Part shown: positions 1 through 9,360 of the stretch, in pieces | Layout of the letters: each line of letters starts with the position of its first letter | Position numbering within the stretch: position 1 is the first letter of the stretch | NCBI RefSeq assembly: GCF_022811845.1 | Contig: NZ_CP064268.1 | Span: 62,001-126,000, forward strand | DNA: 64,000 bases | From: Bacillus pseudomycoides | GTDB lineage: Bacteria; Bacillota; Bacilli; Bacillales; Bacillaceae_G | Direction of reading: 5' to 3' | Program-made: the position numbers and the translations under genes | The notes under the pieces: model-generated | Seen by the model: only the letters and a program-made list of their open reading frames with translations | What the model was told of the DNA's origin: nothing | Databases searched by the model: none

Positions 1-1
1 T

Positions 2-1474
2 CGTACACTATCTGCTATTTCAGAAACAATGGGACGGAAACATAAATTATATGGCATTACAAATGCAGATTTAGAAGTCTTCTTATATCTACACAAGAAA
101 TGTTACACGAATGGAATTATTCCAAATGTAACAGTACATATGATGTGGGAAGATTACAAGCAATATAAAGAAGAATTTGCTTATATACAGCATTCTCAAT
201 TCTATATTGCATTAAAGAAATTAAGTTTACATAACATTATTACAATAGAAAATGAATTAGATGGCCGCTATACAATTAAGCTAACTCATTTTATGAACGA
301 AGAAACTGAAAAAGCAAATCCTTATGTTTATATTAGCCCAGTGGTATTTACAAAGGCTTTCTTTGAGCTGTCAGTTGCGGCTAAGAAACTATTCTTGGAC
401 ATTGCTATGCAACAGCACAGCGAAACGACTCTAAAACGTTCCTTAGATAAACAAGATGAAAGAAGAAATACAACTCATTTTGGCGGAATGTACCGCTTTT
501 TACATAAGAAATACCCACATCAAATCCGTGCGGTTATGACAGAATTAACAACTGCATTACCATGTACAGGGACTCCCCTATTCAAAATTTGCAAATTACA
601 AAAAGGGGTTAAAAATAAAAAAAGATATACGACGTTATATCTATCCTTACATACAGATTTCTTGTGTACAAAAGAAGCTGGACAAGTACAGTATCGCGAT
701 CCATTCACTCCAAAGGTTACATATGCACGAAAAGCTCGTTTTATTGAATCTGTGCTACAAGAACTGAATATCGGTGAATTTGCACAAGACATGAATAAAT
801 TTATTCATGTACTTAAGTATACTTGCCATCGACAGATTCGAAGTGTCATTCGTAGCTTACGTGACATGGTAGATCGTAATGAAGAATATCCAAGTAAGTT
901 AGTGTATACACTGAAAAAACTATTAAATCAAACATCACAATATCAAATTCTTGATACAGCAGCAAAAGAAGGTATTTACCCTCTTATTACACAACATGTT
1001 CCAAAAGAACAAAAGGAGCAAACTGTATTTGATTTTGGATTGCATTTCTCTATGTACTCTCTTCGAAACATCAAAAAATTGTTCCGTAAAACATATGAGT
1101 TACTAAAATCCAAATTTGCTGTACCTGTTACAGAGGAATCATATCATCGTAACTATCTAAAATATCAAGAAGAAACATTGTTTAGAAAGTACGCCTATGA
1201 ACAAGGTGCAAATCTAAATGCTTATATGGCTTTAGAAATAGAAATACGTGAACTTCTAAAAACAAGAGGACATAAAGATCGCTTTATTTCAAGTGATGTT
1301 CGCGAATTGTTCATTGAAAAGATAGATCGACTACCTAAAGAAAAGCTTCGCGTTATTGAAGTACCGGATGACTTCAATTTGATTACATTTATGCGTGCAT
1401 TTGAACAATTAGTACGCACTGGTATTCATGTAACAACAGCCGAACAAGTACTTGAGGTAATAGAAATAAATTAA
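2..1474 (+). CDS. Large winged-helix-like plasmid protein, 5' end outside window
   Basis: The frame is open to the window edge; the first ATG is at 29, but coding-like sequence (RTLSAISETM) continues upstream without a stop, so the true start may lie outside. From ATG 29 it has 481 residues. I do not recognise the family with certainty. Residues about 90-130 (PYVYISPVVFTKAFFELSVA) resemble the winged-helix entry of plasmid replication initiators. The following 1.3 kb non-coding AT-rich stretch with DnaA-box-like sites fits a replicon. A replication or maintenance role is inference; an HTH regulator is the alternative. Confidence 0.6.
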   Translation, partial: RTLSAISETMGRKHKLYGITNADLEVFLYLHKKCYTNGIIPNVTVHMMWEDYKQYKEEFAYIQHSQFYIALKKLSLHNIITIENELDGRYTIKLTHFMNEETEKANPYVYISPVVFTKAFFELSVAAKKLFLDIAMQQHSETTLKRSLDKQDERRNTTHFGGMYRFLHKKYPHQIRAVMTELTTALPCTGTPLFKICKLQKGVKNKKRYTTLYLSLHTDFLCTKEAGQVQYRDPFTPKVTYARKARFIESVLQELNIGEFAQDMNKFIHVLKYTCHRQIRSVIRSLRDMVDRNEEYPSKLVYTLKKLLNQTSQYQILDTAAKEGIYPLITQHVPKEQKEQTVFDFGLHFSMYSLRNIKKLFRKTYELLKSKFAVPVTEESYHRNYLKYQEETLFRKYAYEQGANLNAYMALEIEIRELLKTRGHKDRFISSDVRELFIEKIDRLPKEKLRVIEVPDDFNLITFMRAFEQLVRTGIHVTTAEQVLEVIEIN

Positions 1475-2450
1475 CGATACTCCGCTCTCTATTTTTGAAA
1501 AAAATATAAATAGAGGGCTATTCGTGTTGATTCCATTATAAAAAAGCCTTCCACTAATTTCTCCTAATAGACACCTTTACTAGATTCTATTCATAATAGA
1601 GTCTTTTTTTATACGTTCCTATACAAAACTGTACTGCAATTAACCAATTTTCCACATCTATATTTAAAAAAACACATTATTCTTATCTAAAATACATACA
1701 AATACCTACCAAAAATCATAAGAAAAACAATAAATTTCGTGGATAAGTAGATAAATAGAGCCTAATGTCAATAATATTATGTAATTATTTTTGAAATAAA
1801 GGATTTTGACACTTCACCTATCAAAAATCATCAATATTTATGTGAGTAATGTGACAAATTCTAATTATGTTGATTAATTAGCCTATATTGTGCATGTTTT
1901 GTGAGTAAATATTATAAAATTGTGGACATACAGTGGATGAGGTGAAAATTTAGCACTTGAATAAATATAATTAACAATGCATCAATTTATTTCATTTTTA
2001 TGTAGAAATGCGCTATCTTGTTTATGATTATTTGTAGATTTTATACCTTACTAATGGCTAATTTTCTGTTGTTAGATTTTACTATTTATGATTTTTACGC
2101 TATAGTATGTCCAGAGTCCTTGTTACAGTTAGGATAAGAGCATATTTACTAGACCTATATAAGTTTTATCTTTATATTTTTAATATATAAGATATATATT
2201 TATATAAGATTTTATTAATTAATAAATTTAAATCTAAATTGTAAACACATTATAAAATAATCCTAGTAATCTCTATAATACTAACGGACTCACAGGAAGT
2301 ACCTAAGTTCATTCTATGTTAGATATAATTTAATATTGTAAGTTAATAAGCTATAAACATTACTACCTAAGAAGCAATGCTAAACAATCGGCAGTAAGAT
2401 TTTAAACACTTACCTATCTGTTATGGATAACGGATTTTTATTATTATATT
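1475..2450. other. AT-rich non-coding region, possible origin
   Basis: No convincing gene is seen over nearly 1 kb. DnaA-box-like 9-mers are TTTTCCACA at 1648-1656, CGTGGATAA at 1738-1746 (complement TTATCCACG) and TGTGGACAT at 1921-1929. Together with the large upstream plasmid-type gene this could be a replication origin. No clean iteron array is visible, so the assignment is tentative. Confidence 0.3.
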
Positions 2451-2452
2451 AA

Positions 2453-2492
2453 AAGAAAGGACCATTCTTTTAATTGAAGGGTCCTTTTCTTA
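2453..2492 (+). terminator. Rho-independent terminator-like hairpin
   Basis: GAAAGGACC (2455-2463) pairs with GGTCCTTTTC (2480-2489), and the right arm is T-rich. It closes the long non-coding region and could end a transcript from it. Confidence 0.5.
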
Positions 2493-2558
2493 TTAACCAA
2501 ACACTATATTTTTAATTTGAAATTGCTCTCTAGAATTTTATGTGGATGGTGTGGACAT

Positions 2559-2640
2559 ATGAGTCAATATCAGATGTTGTATAGTACACCTTACCTTTAT
2601 TCTTCAAAAATGCTTAGGTAAATGTACAAAGAAACTCATA
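2559..2640 (+). pseudogene. Truncated duplicate of the 98-aa gene at 3425
   Basis: ATG at 2559 follows the same upstream sequence (TAGAATTTTATGTGGATGGT) as the intact gene at 3425. It encodes 20 residues nearly identical to that gene's N-terminus, then reads TAA at 2619-2621 where the intact copy has CAA. Similarity fades near 2637. This is a 5' duplicate killed by a nonsense change. Confidence 0.7.
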
Positions 2641-2784
2641 ATATTTTAATTTGGATCCTTGTGTTTTGTTTAGAATTGTAAAAAATGTCTTTGAAAAATG
2701 AAGGGTATATTTTTCAATAAGGTGAATAAATAGCATGGTGACAGTCCCCTGACTACATATATCTAATTCGAAAGGAGTAATGAT

Positions 2785-3171
2785 ATGAAAAAGCTACTGT
2801 TAGGTTTCATCATGATAACTTTATTGGTGGGAATCAATGACCAAGTTTCAGCTGCTGCAACAATGATTGATTATGAAGAGGTAAAATTACCTTCAGATCT
2901 TGAATATACAATGTGTCGAACGTCAGGATATGTAACGGTACCTCTAGGAGCAAGGCTTGGATTGTATATAAATTCTTATAGCGATGCGAATGTATCCTGG
3001 TACCTTAAAGATAGTAATGGTAACCTGCATGACAATGGAGTTCTATGGAACAACTCTCAAATTGTAAATAAAAGGCGGGATATACCCGCTGGGAAATTCT
3101 ATCTGCAGATTTGTCAAAATGAGCGTGCTAATGGTGGATCTGGAATAGGGAAAATTAGTGTATGGAAATAA
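2785..3171 (+). CDS. Small secreted protein, unknown function
   Basis: 128 residues with a clear Sec signal peptide (MKKLLLGFIMITLLVGI, cleavage likely after VSAAA, residues 20-26). The mature part of about 100 residues has two cysteines (CRTSGY and QICQNE) that could form a disulfide, and is rich in Tyr, Asn and Ser, suggesting a compact beta-sandwich. An AAAGGAG ribosome site lies upstream of ATG 2785. No family recognised. It lies between the two copies of the 98-aa gene. Confidence 0.75.
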   Translation: MKKLLLGFIMITLLVGINDQVSAAATMIDYEEVKLPSDLEYTMCRTSGYVTVPLGARLGLYINSYSDANVSWYLKDSNGNLHDNGVLWNNSQIVNKRRDIPAGKFYLQICQNERANGGSGIGKISVWK

Positions 3172-3302
3172 TCATTTTACTCTAGGAATTGCATAAAAAG
3201 TAGGGGAGGGTCACTGTAACTACATTTGCAATAATAAAGTGAGCACTTTATAAGTTCTTGAATATTTAAACTGTTTAGGGCATGAGGTAGATGATACTTG
3301 AT

Positions 3303-3341
3303 GAACGTCATTCTAAAATAGGAATGGCGTATTTTTGTACT
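3303..3341 (+). terminator. Terminator-like hairpin after the secreted protein
   Basis: ACGTCATTC pairs with GAATGGCGT and is followed by a T-rich run (TATTTTTG). It lies about 130 bases past the stop at 3171. Confidence 0.45.
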
Positions 3342-3424
3342 TTTTTGTGGTACAAATTCGAAAAAGTAAGTCATTATCATATGTATTAAAAGCATCTAGA
3401 ATTTTATGTGGATGGTGAGGACAT

Positions 3425-3721
3425 ATGAGTCAGTATCAGATGTTGTATACTACACCTTATCTTTATTCTTCAAAAATGCTTAGGCAAATGTACAAAGAAA
3501 CTAATAAAGAGGAAAATCTTTGTGCTATACGTGATCACATGTTAAGGCATGAAGTGTATCTGGACCGACAATATCGGGCGTACTATTATCTAAGTCAACA
3601 CATTGAAGAGGATCTGTACGGAGATGAACATGCTTTGTCATGGAATGAATTGTTGGATGAGTATCAACTTTATAAAGATCGTAAGGGCAATTTGTCTATC
3701 AAACCGAAAGGGTGGGATTAA
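3425..3721 (+). CDS. 98-aa hypothetical protein of a plasmid operon
   Basis: 98 residues, rich in Tyr, Glu and charged residues, no signal peptide, predicted helical. It starts at ATG 3425 after GTGAGGAC. Its stop nearly touches the next start at 3723, so the two are probably translationally coupled, and the FtsK-like ATPase follows. A truncated duplicate lies at 2559. No family recognised; a small accessory of the DNA-translocation module is possible. Confidence 0.65.
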   Translation: MSQYQMLYTTPYLYSSKMLRQMYKETNKEENLCAIRDHMLRHEVYLDRQYRAYYYLSQHIEEDLYGDEHALSWNELLDEYQLYKDRKGNLSIKPKGWD

Positions 3722-3722
3722 T

Positions 3723-3908
3723 ATGACAATCATTGGAGAATTAGGGGTTGTTTATGCTACTACTGGCGTTTCAATTTTAGGGATTAAGTTATTGAAAAAG
3801 AAAGGCCTTTATCTTCCAGATTGGTTGCTACGTGCGGGGCTAAAATGCTTATTAATTGGGAGTGTTTGGTATGTGCTAATGGATATACTAGATGTGTTTC
3901 TACGTTAG
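3723..3908 (+). CDS. 61-aa small membrane protein
   Basis: ATG at 3723 begins one base after the preceding TAA, typical of coupling. A longer version from 3603 would overlap the 98-aa gene extensively and is unlikely. The product (MTIIGELGVVYATTGVSILG...) has two hydrophobic segments separated by KKKGLYLPDW. It is placed directly before the FtsK-like gene and may be a membrane partner of that ATPase (inference). Confidence 0.6.
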   Translation: MTIIGELGVVYATTGVSILGIKLLKKKGLYLPDWLLRAGLKCLLIGSVWYVLMDILDVFLR

Positions 3909-4008
3909 CATTTTATCTGGTAGCCGAAAATAATTATAATAGCGCATCTTAAGTGTTTTTTTCTAAGCATCCATACAGGCTCAACTACCTTAAGGAGGTA
4001 TGGAGGAA

Positions 4009-5190
4009 ATGTTATCACTTTTATTAATTCCAGCAACCTTTATAACAGTAGCTTACTTTTATAAAAGTAAAGGAATGAGTGATAAGAAAAAAATTGCAAC
4101 GTTTTTTGAAATTGCAAAGATATGTGTTCAACATAAAGGTGAATTACAATACCCTAATTTTATAAAAGAAATAGAAGATGACATAAGTATGAATTATGTT
4201 TACAAGTTACCGCTCGGCGTACCTAGTCAACTTATCAAAAAGTTAGCTGAAGTATTAGAAGAAGGACTATATAAACCTGTTAAAATATCGTTTCATCAAA
4301 GAGAGCTTCATATTCGAGTATTTAAGCAACGAATACCTGAAATGTGGAATTGGTCTAAGGATCTGTTAAAAGAGCACACATGGAAAGTTATGATGGGGAA
4401 AGCATTAGATAAACATGTATATCATGATTTCGAGAAAACACCGCATATGTGTGTAAGTGGAATGACTCGTTTTGGAAAGACAGTATTCTTAAAAAATGTG
4501 ATGACTAGTTTAATTTTGCAACAGTCTCAACATGTGAAATTTTTTATTATTGATCTGAAGGAAGGGCTAGAATTTAGTCCTTACAAAGAGCTATCCCAAG
4601 TAGTAGAAGTAGCTGAAAATCCGGAACAGGCGTTAGAGATGTTGGCGAGAGTACGTGAAAAGATGGTAAAACAGATTGAAATGATGAAAAATTCCTATTT
4701 TACCAATGTTATAGACACATCAATTAGAGAACGTTGCTTCATCATAGTAGATGAAGGAGCGAATCTTTGTCCGACACAAGGTTTACCTAAAAAACAACGG
4801 GATTTATTATTTATGTGCCAGGAGATGTTATCTGAAATCGCAAGAATCGGAGGTGGTTTAGGATTCCGGCTTATATTTTGTACCCAATATCCAACCTCTG
4901 ACACATTGCCAAGGCAAATCAAACAAAATGCTGATGCAAAGCTAGGTTTTCGATTACCAACAGCGGTTGCTTCACAAGTTGCTTTGGATGAACCAGGTCT
5001 TGAAGATCTGCCTTCCCTTCCAGGAAGAGCATTATTTAAGACTGATCGGACAGAGGAAATCCAGGTACCGTATTTAAAGGATAAAGACATGTGGGATTTA
5101 CTGAAGCAATATAAGGTGGTGAAAAAGCATGAGGCATCAAGCCCTCAAACAGAAAGCGAGGCAAATCGAGATTTTATCCACTTTGAGTAA
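4009..5190 (+). CDS. FtsK/SpoIIIE- or HerA-like DNA translocase ATPase
   Basis: A P-loop ATPase with Walker A GMTRFGKT (about residues 151-158) and Walker B FIIVDEG (about 244-250), then a sensor-like FCTQYP motif and a QNADAKLGFRL stretch as in FtsK-type translocases. One N-terminal hydrophobic segment (LSLLLIPATFITVAYFY) may anchor it in the membrane. AAGGAGGT (3992-3999) abuts an ATG at 4000 but is ideally spaced for ATG 4009, so I choose 4009 (393 residues). Such proteins occur on B. cereus-group plasmids next to replication-relaxation proteins; a role in plasmid segregation or transfer is likely. Confidence 0.8.
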   Translation: MLSLLLIPATFITVAYFYKSKGMSDKKKIATFFEIAKICVQHKGELQYPNFIKEIEDDISMNYVYKLPLGVPSQLIKKLAEVLEEGLYKPVKISFHQRELHIRVFKQRIPEMWNWSKDLLKEHTWKVMMGKALDKHVYHDFEKTPHMCVSGMTRFGKTVFLKNVMTSLILQQSQHVKFFIIDLKEGLEFSPYKELSQVVEVAENPEQALEMLARVREKMVKQIEMMKNSYFTNVIDTSIRERCFIIVDEGANLCPTQGLPKKQRDLLFMCQEMLSEIARIGGGLGFRLIFCTQYPTSDTLPRQIKQNADAKLGFRLPTAVASQVALDEPGLEDLPSLPGRALFKTDRTEEIQVPYLKDKDMWDLLKQYKVVKKHEASSPQTESEANRDFIHFE

Positions 5191-5746
5191 ACTAGATTTT
5201 GCAACCAGGAGGCAATTACAAGCCATTCACTGTCTAGGGAGCATTCGAAATGCAAATCGTGTATTGAAGGATATGCACCCGTATTGTCACATAACAAAAA
5301 TAGCTCGTGAGCATGTGTATTATCTCAATAAAAAAGGACGTAATTTATTGGGTGTCACAAGGGAAGTAAAGAAAAGTAGTCAATTACAGCATATATTAAT
5401 GCGAAATGAAAGTTGGATGTGGCTTGGATTTCCAGAATGGAAAACAGAAAGATCTATAGAATTTTCAATCAATGATCAACGACATCAAATTATTCCAGAT
5501 GCAACTTATTTTGAAGATAAAGTCCCTCATTTCGTTGAAATAGATCGGATGCAACATATGAAGGCAAATGAACATAAAATACAGTTATATGGCCATATAA
5601 CAGATATCTATAAAAGACAGAATGCTATTGTTCCAGTGATTATCTTTTTTACACTGTCAGACTATCGGCAATCTAAATTAGAGCAATATGCTGTAAAACA
5701 AAACGTGTTTATGAGAACATTTGTAATGGAAGATGTATTTAGTTAA
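5129..5746 (+). CDS. Replication-relaxation family protein
   Basis: 205 residues. The first 90 look like a winged helix (ILSTLSKLDFATRRQLQAIH... YYLNKKGRNLLG), followed by a restriction-fold-like half with IPDATYFEDKVPHFVEID. This matches the replication-relaxation (Replic_Relax) family of Firmicute plasmids and ICEs. It overlaps the upstream ATPase gene by 62 bases, so the two are translated together. The family is thought to act in plasmid DNA processing; the exact activity is not established. Confidence 0.75.
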   Translation: MRHQALKQKARQIEILSTLSKLDFATRRQLQAIHCLGSIRNANRVLKDMHPYCHITKIAREHVYYLNKKGRNLLGVTREVKKSSQLQHILMRNESWMWLGFPEWKTERSIEFSINDQRHQIIPDATYFEDKVPHFVEIDRMQHMKANEHKIQLYGHITDIYKRQNAIVPVIIFFTLSDYRQSKLEQYAVKQNVFMRTFVMEDVFS

Positions 5747-5747
5747 T

Positions 5748-5972
5748 TTACGCCCAAAAATCTGTGTTATTAACATTTTTACCTGTTAGTATACGTAAAG
5801 CTTTAACGATTTTATTGGCACTTTTCATACTTGGCGAAACACTGTCTATATTTGCTAGACGACTAATAGTTGATTCCCTAAGACCACTAATATTTGCAAT
5901 ATCAACTTGTTTTAAATTATGTTTATCTATGAACTTTCCAAGTTTTGAACGGGGTTTTTTAAACCATGGCAT
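5748..5972 (-). CDS. Small XRE/Cro-type DNA-binding protein
   Basis: 74 residues with one HTH_3 domain: LGKFIDKHNLKQVDIANISG, then the recognition helix region ESTISRLAN. It is convergent with the replication-relaxation gene (1-base gap) and is probably a plasmid regulator. ACAACTTGT-like motifs upstream (6002-6010, 6133-6141, 6160-6168) are candidate operators. Confidence 0.75.
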   Translation of the reverse strand: MPWFKKPRSKLGKFIDKHNLKQVDIANISGLRESTISRLANIDSVSPSMKSANKIVKALRILTGKNVNNTDFWA

Positions 5973-6132
5973 ATTTCACACCTCATTTATCATTATTAAT
6001 AACAACTTGTCCAAAACTTCTATTTTTCAAACTTCGATTTAAAGAATAAAAGTAAAAATGTAGCATATAATAAAAATAAAAAGCTAAAAAACTGTAATAA
6101 TTTTGTGGAATGTAGCATTCATAGTAATAGCT

Positions 6133-6168
6133 ACAAGTTGCTAATACACTAGCCTAATGGCAACTTGT
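6133..6168. promoter_or_regulatory. 9-bp inverted repeat, possible XRE operator
   Basis: ACAAGTTGC (6133-6141) and GCAACTTGT (6160-6168) are perfect inverted copies 18 bases apart. A third copy, ACAACTTGT, lies at 6002-6010, just before the XRE gene start. The spacing and repetition suggest regulator sites in the divergent region between the XRE gene and uvrX. Confidence 0.4.
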
Positions 6169-6191
6169 TGCAACGAGTATTCCTATAAAAT

Positions 6192-6233
6192 AAAAAGCTT
6201 AAATCCATTGGTACATAAGGATTTGAGCTTTTC
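6192..6233. terminator. Bidirectional terminator-like hairpin
   Basis: AAGCTTAAATCC (6195-6206) pairs with GGATTTGAGCTT (6219-6230), with A-rich and T-rich flanks on both strands. No annotated gene reads directly into it, so it may end a small RNA made from 6000-6190. Confidence 0.55.
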
Positions 6234-6362
6234 TTAATTTATAAAAAAACGAAAACGGGTTTAATAAGTTAAGAGATATAAACGTGTTCCGTGGTCGAAC
6301 TTTGAAGAATTATAAATAATTTCACGTACCAAATTGAGTATTAAAAATTATTTACAAAAGGA

Positions 6363-6407
6363 TTGTATAAACCGAAACACTAGGTTTATAATAAGAACAA
6401 ACGTTCT
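6363..6407 (+). promoter_or_regulatory. Promoter with LexA (SOS) box for uvrX
   Basis: TTGTAT (6363-6368), an 18-base spacer and TATAAT (6387-6392) form a SigA-type promoter. Immediately downstream GAAC-AAAC-GTTC (6395-6406) matches the Gram-positive LexA box core GAAC-N4-GTTC. A repressor bound here would block initiation, so uvrX and the following gene should be damage-inducible. Confidence 0.75.
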
Positions 6408-6424
6408 GTCTTGGAGGGGTTACC

Positions 6425-7690
6425 TTGTATGATTATTCTCTATTACCTAACCGAATTATTTTGTGTGTAGATCTTCGTAGTTTTTATGCGTCGGTGAGTT
6501 GCATCAAAATGGGATTAGACCCTCTTTACACTAAATTAGCTGTGGTTGGTGATGTAAATAGAAATGGCTCAATTGTATTAGCTGCAACTCCACCATTAAA
6601 AGCGTTAGGCGTTAAGAAAATGGCAAGGTTGTATGAAATTCCGCGTCGTGACGATATTCTTGTAGTGAATCCAATCATGGGAACCTATATAAAATGCTCA
6701 AATTACATAACTGGTTTAGCTTTACAATATGTTCCCATTGAGGATTTTCACCAGTATTCCATAGATGAATTCTTTATGGATATTACGGATAGTATTCATT
6801 TATTTGCTATTGATCCGTACGAATTCGCATTGAAATTCAAACGTGAAATATATGCGAAAACTAGGATTGAATGCACGATAGGAATTGGCCCTAATCCTTT
6901 AATGAGCAAAGTAGCATTAGATGTGGAAGCGAAGAAAACAAAAGATTGCATAGCATACTGGAAGTACGAAGATGTACCCATAAAATTATGGCCGATACGA
7001 CCACTTAGCAAGTTTTGGGGAATTTCAGGAAAAACAGAAGCGAAGTTAAACCGAAAAGGAATACATTCAATTGAGGATTTAGCGAATTATCCTCTTAAAT
7101 ACTTAAAACAAAGCTTCGGTGTAATCGGATCAGAATTACATTTACATAGCCACGGAATTGACTTTAGTCGCATTTCGGAAAAATATGTTCCTGCTACAAC
7201 TTCTGTCGGGAAAAGCCAAATTCTAATGCGTGACTATACAATAGAAGAATTTCCGATTGTTCTATTGGAACATATTGAAGAAGTTTGTTATCGATTGAGA
7301 CGAATAAACAAATTAGCGAAAGCCATGCATTTTTCAGTCGGTTACAGTAAAGATTATGCTGGGGGTTTCAGAAAAACTCATACTTTGAACCGACCAACCA
7401 ATTTAACTATGGATATTTATCATATTTGTACATACTTTTTGCATGAATTATATACTGGGGAACCCATTAGATCGATCAATGTTTCTTTAACTAACTTAAT
7501 CAATGAAGGTGAAGAACAAATATCACTATTCGATAACGTAATACAACGTGAAAAGGAAATGAAATTAACTAAGGTAATGGATGAAATACGTTATAAGTTT
7601 GGTAAAAACAGCATATTAAGAGGGATTTCGTATACAAATAGTGCGACAACAAGATACAGAAACACACTGTTAGGAGGACATAAGTCGTGA
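6425..7690 (+). CDS. uvrX: Y-family DNA polymerase, UvrX type
   Basis: 421 residues. The Y-family polymerase core shows CVDLRSFYASV (catalytic Asp about 16) and SIDEFFMD (Asp114, Glu115), then a helix-hairpin-helix region (KFWGISGKTEAKLNRKGI) and a little-finger domain. It ends in a QISLF-type beta-clamp motif (about 364-368). The start is TTG at 6425 after GGAGGGG; no in-frame ATG is near. It lies behind a LexA box and its stop overlaps the next start as GTGA. Role: error-prone bypass of UV lesions. It resembles UvrX of B. subtilis SPbeta and Bacillus plasmids. Confidence 0.9.
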   Translation: MYDYSLLPNRIILCVDLRSFYASVSCIKMGLDPLYTKLAVVGDVNRNGSIVLAATPPLKALGVKKMARLYEIPRRDDILVVNPIMGTYIKCSNYITGLALQYVPIEDFHQYSIDEFFMDITDSIHLFAIDPYEFALKFKREIYAKTRIECTIGIGPNPLMSKVALDVEAKKTKDCIAYWKYEDVPIKLWPIRPLSKFWGISGKTEAKLNRKGIHSIEDLANYPLKYLKQSFGVIGSELHLHSHGIDFSRISEKYVPATTSVGKSQILMRDYTIEEFPIVLLEHIEEVCYRLRRINKLAKAMHFSVGYSKDYAGGFRKTHTLNRPTNLTMDIYHICTYFLHELYTGEPIRSINVSLTNLINEGEEQISLFDNVIQREKEMKLTKVMDEIRYKFGKNSILRGISYTNSATTRYRNTLLGGHKS

Positions 7691-8034
7691 GCAACGCAAA
7701 TATGCCTAAGGGTAAAGGAATGGTAAAGTGGAGTCCATTCGCAGCAATAAAAGAGCAATTTGAAGGGATAAATGAATTGTACGAAAAGCAAAATCATGTT
7801 CCGATGCCAATTTTAGATGAACAGCAATTAGAAGCTATAAATGAAGTTGTATGTCATGCATTATTTGAAAATCTAGAAGTAAGTATTTCCTATTATAAAC
7901 AGAAAAAAATACAATTGGAAACTGGTTATATTCATTATTATGATACATCTAAAAATGAGTTAAGAGTTATTAATAAAGATAATAAGGTATTACACATAGA
8001 TATCGATTATATTACAGGTATAAAATATACATAA
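7687..8034 (+). CDS. YolD-like partner of the Y-family polymerase
   Basis: 115 residues starting with GTG at 7687, overlapping the uvrX stop by 4 bases. The YolD-like pattern is visible (GKGMVKWSPFAAIKEQFEG early and a beta-rich C-terminal half ending in IDIDYITGIKYT). YolD-like proteins are encoded with UvrX/YqjW-type polymerases and are thought to act as UmuD-like partners. Regulation should follow the LexA box upstream of uvrX. Confidence 0.8.
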   Translation: MSNANMPKGKGMVKWSPFAAIKEQFEGINELYEKQNHVPMPILDEQQLEAINEVVCHALFENLEVSISYYKQKKIQLETGYIHYYDTSKNELRVINKDNKVLHIDIDYITGIKYT

Positions 8035-8222
8035 TTTAGAAAATAGGATGATAGTATATTAAAGCGTACAAGTGGAGATATAGTAGGACTTATTCTCCGC
8101 TCATAAATACTCAGTAAAATGTAAAATACTGTGTGTTATCTCATTATACAAGGCTAGTAATAAAATTAATTCCTTTTTATAATGAAATTAATCGATATCA
8201 TTATAAGGAAGGTAAAAAATAA

Positions 8223-9335
8223 ATGGACGCATTGAATAAAATATTTTCCACTAAACCACCTGAAAATAGTGGTTCTCGATCGGCAAATCGCTTTAGTTTC
8301 CAAAAAAATTGGACTTTAATAAAAATTCTCGAATTACATAAAAATAAATTAGATTATTCAATTGTTCTTGATTATCATGATGATGTACTTGTGCTAGATT
8401 CAGAGATTAATCCCCAGAAAATTGAATTTTATCAAATAAAAACCAAGAGTGTGGGTAGCTCAAATTGGACACTCCCTGCATTAATTAAATTTACGGAAGG
8501 GAAAAATAAAGAAATTTTGAACTCTATGTTGGGAAAACTTTATAAAAATAAATTGAATTTCCCAAAGGAAACTAAATCATTAAATTTTGTTTCCAACAAA
8601 GCATACAGCATTAAACTAGAAGATGAAACAAATACCAAGGATTCCTCAGTTATACAAATTCCTTTTTCAACAATATGTTCTACAGAAAAGGAAAAGGTCG
8701 AAAATAACTTGAAAAAAGAGATGAATATAACAGAATGTAGTGATGTTTTTGATTACACTTTCTTATACATTACCCCTTTAAGCCTTACAGAAAGTAAAGA
8801 ACATGCGGTTGGGAAATCATCTCAAGTACTAAAAGAAATGGGATATCATAAAATAAATCCTGATTTGTTTTATAAATATTTATATGGAGAAATTGAGTTA
8901 CGGAATGATTGCGAAATGGAATTTCATTCTTTAGAAGATTTCATAAGTCACAAGTCTTTAGCAAAGAGTAAGGTCCAGGCCATCATAAATCAGTTAAATC
9001 CTAAAGATGATTTAACTGCAACATGGAAAAAAATCAATGAAGAACTAAGAGCAACTAAAAAGTTGACACTGTATGATTTAAAACAACTAGAAAGTAAATG
9101 GGAAGAATGGGAAGTGCGAATTTTGGCAAATGAATTAGCACTAGTTTCAACCATGCAAGATGAAATTAATGAATTATTAAAAACAAATTTACAAAAATGT
9201 ACTAGTGTTTATGAACTGCTTATTAATGTGTATGAGGAATATTCATTATTAGATAAAGAATATCCTGATGAATTATTTAATAAATATGATATACAAGCGT
9301 TAATACTGATGCAATATACAACACTTAAAATATAA
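8223..9335 (+). CDS. DUF4297/Cap4-type nuclease, Lamassu LmuA-like
   Basis: 370 residues. The first 80 fit the DUF4297/Cap4 dsDNA endonuclease fold: GSRSANRFSFQKNW, then VLDYHDDVLVL and IEFYQIKTKS (residues about 67-76), the acidic/QxK core of PD-(D/E)xK nucleases. The rest is helical with no other motif seen. The RBS AAGGAAGG precedes ATG 8223. The SMC-like gene follows after 25 bases with its own GGAGG, so they form an operon. This pair architecture is that of Lamassu, where the SMC protein senses invading DNA and LmuA cuts. Subtype uncertain. Confidence 0.7.
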   Translation: MDALNKIFSTKPPENSGSRSANRFSFQKNWTLIKILELHKNKLDYSIVLDYHDDVLVLDSEINPQKIEFYQIKTKSVGSSNWTLPALIKFTEGKNKEILNSMLGKLYKNKLNFPKETKSLNFVSNKAYSIKLEDETNTKDSSVIQIPFSTICSTEKEKVENNLKKEMNITECSDVFDYTFLYITPLSLTESKEHAVGKSSQVLKEMGYHKINPDLFYKYLYGEIELRNDCEMEFHSLEDFISHKSLAKSKVQAIINQLNPKDDLTATWKKINEELRATKKLTLYDLKQLESKWEEWEVRILANELALVSTMQDEINELLKTNLQKCTSVYELLINVYEEYSLLDKEYPDELFNKYDIQALILMQYTTLKI

Positions 9336-9360
9336 ATTAATAACCTTTACGGAGGATAAC

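Noticed and set aside
3603..3722. N-terminal extension of the small membrane protein at 3723
   Set aside because: It would overlap the 98-aa gene by 119 bases; ATG 3723 directly after the preceding stop is a better start.
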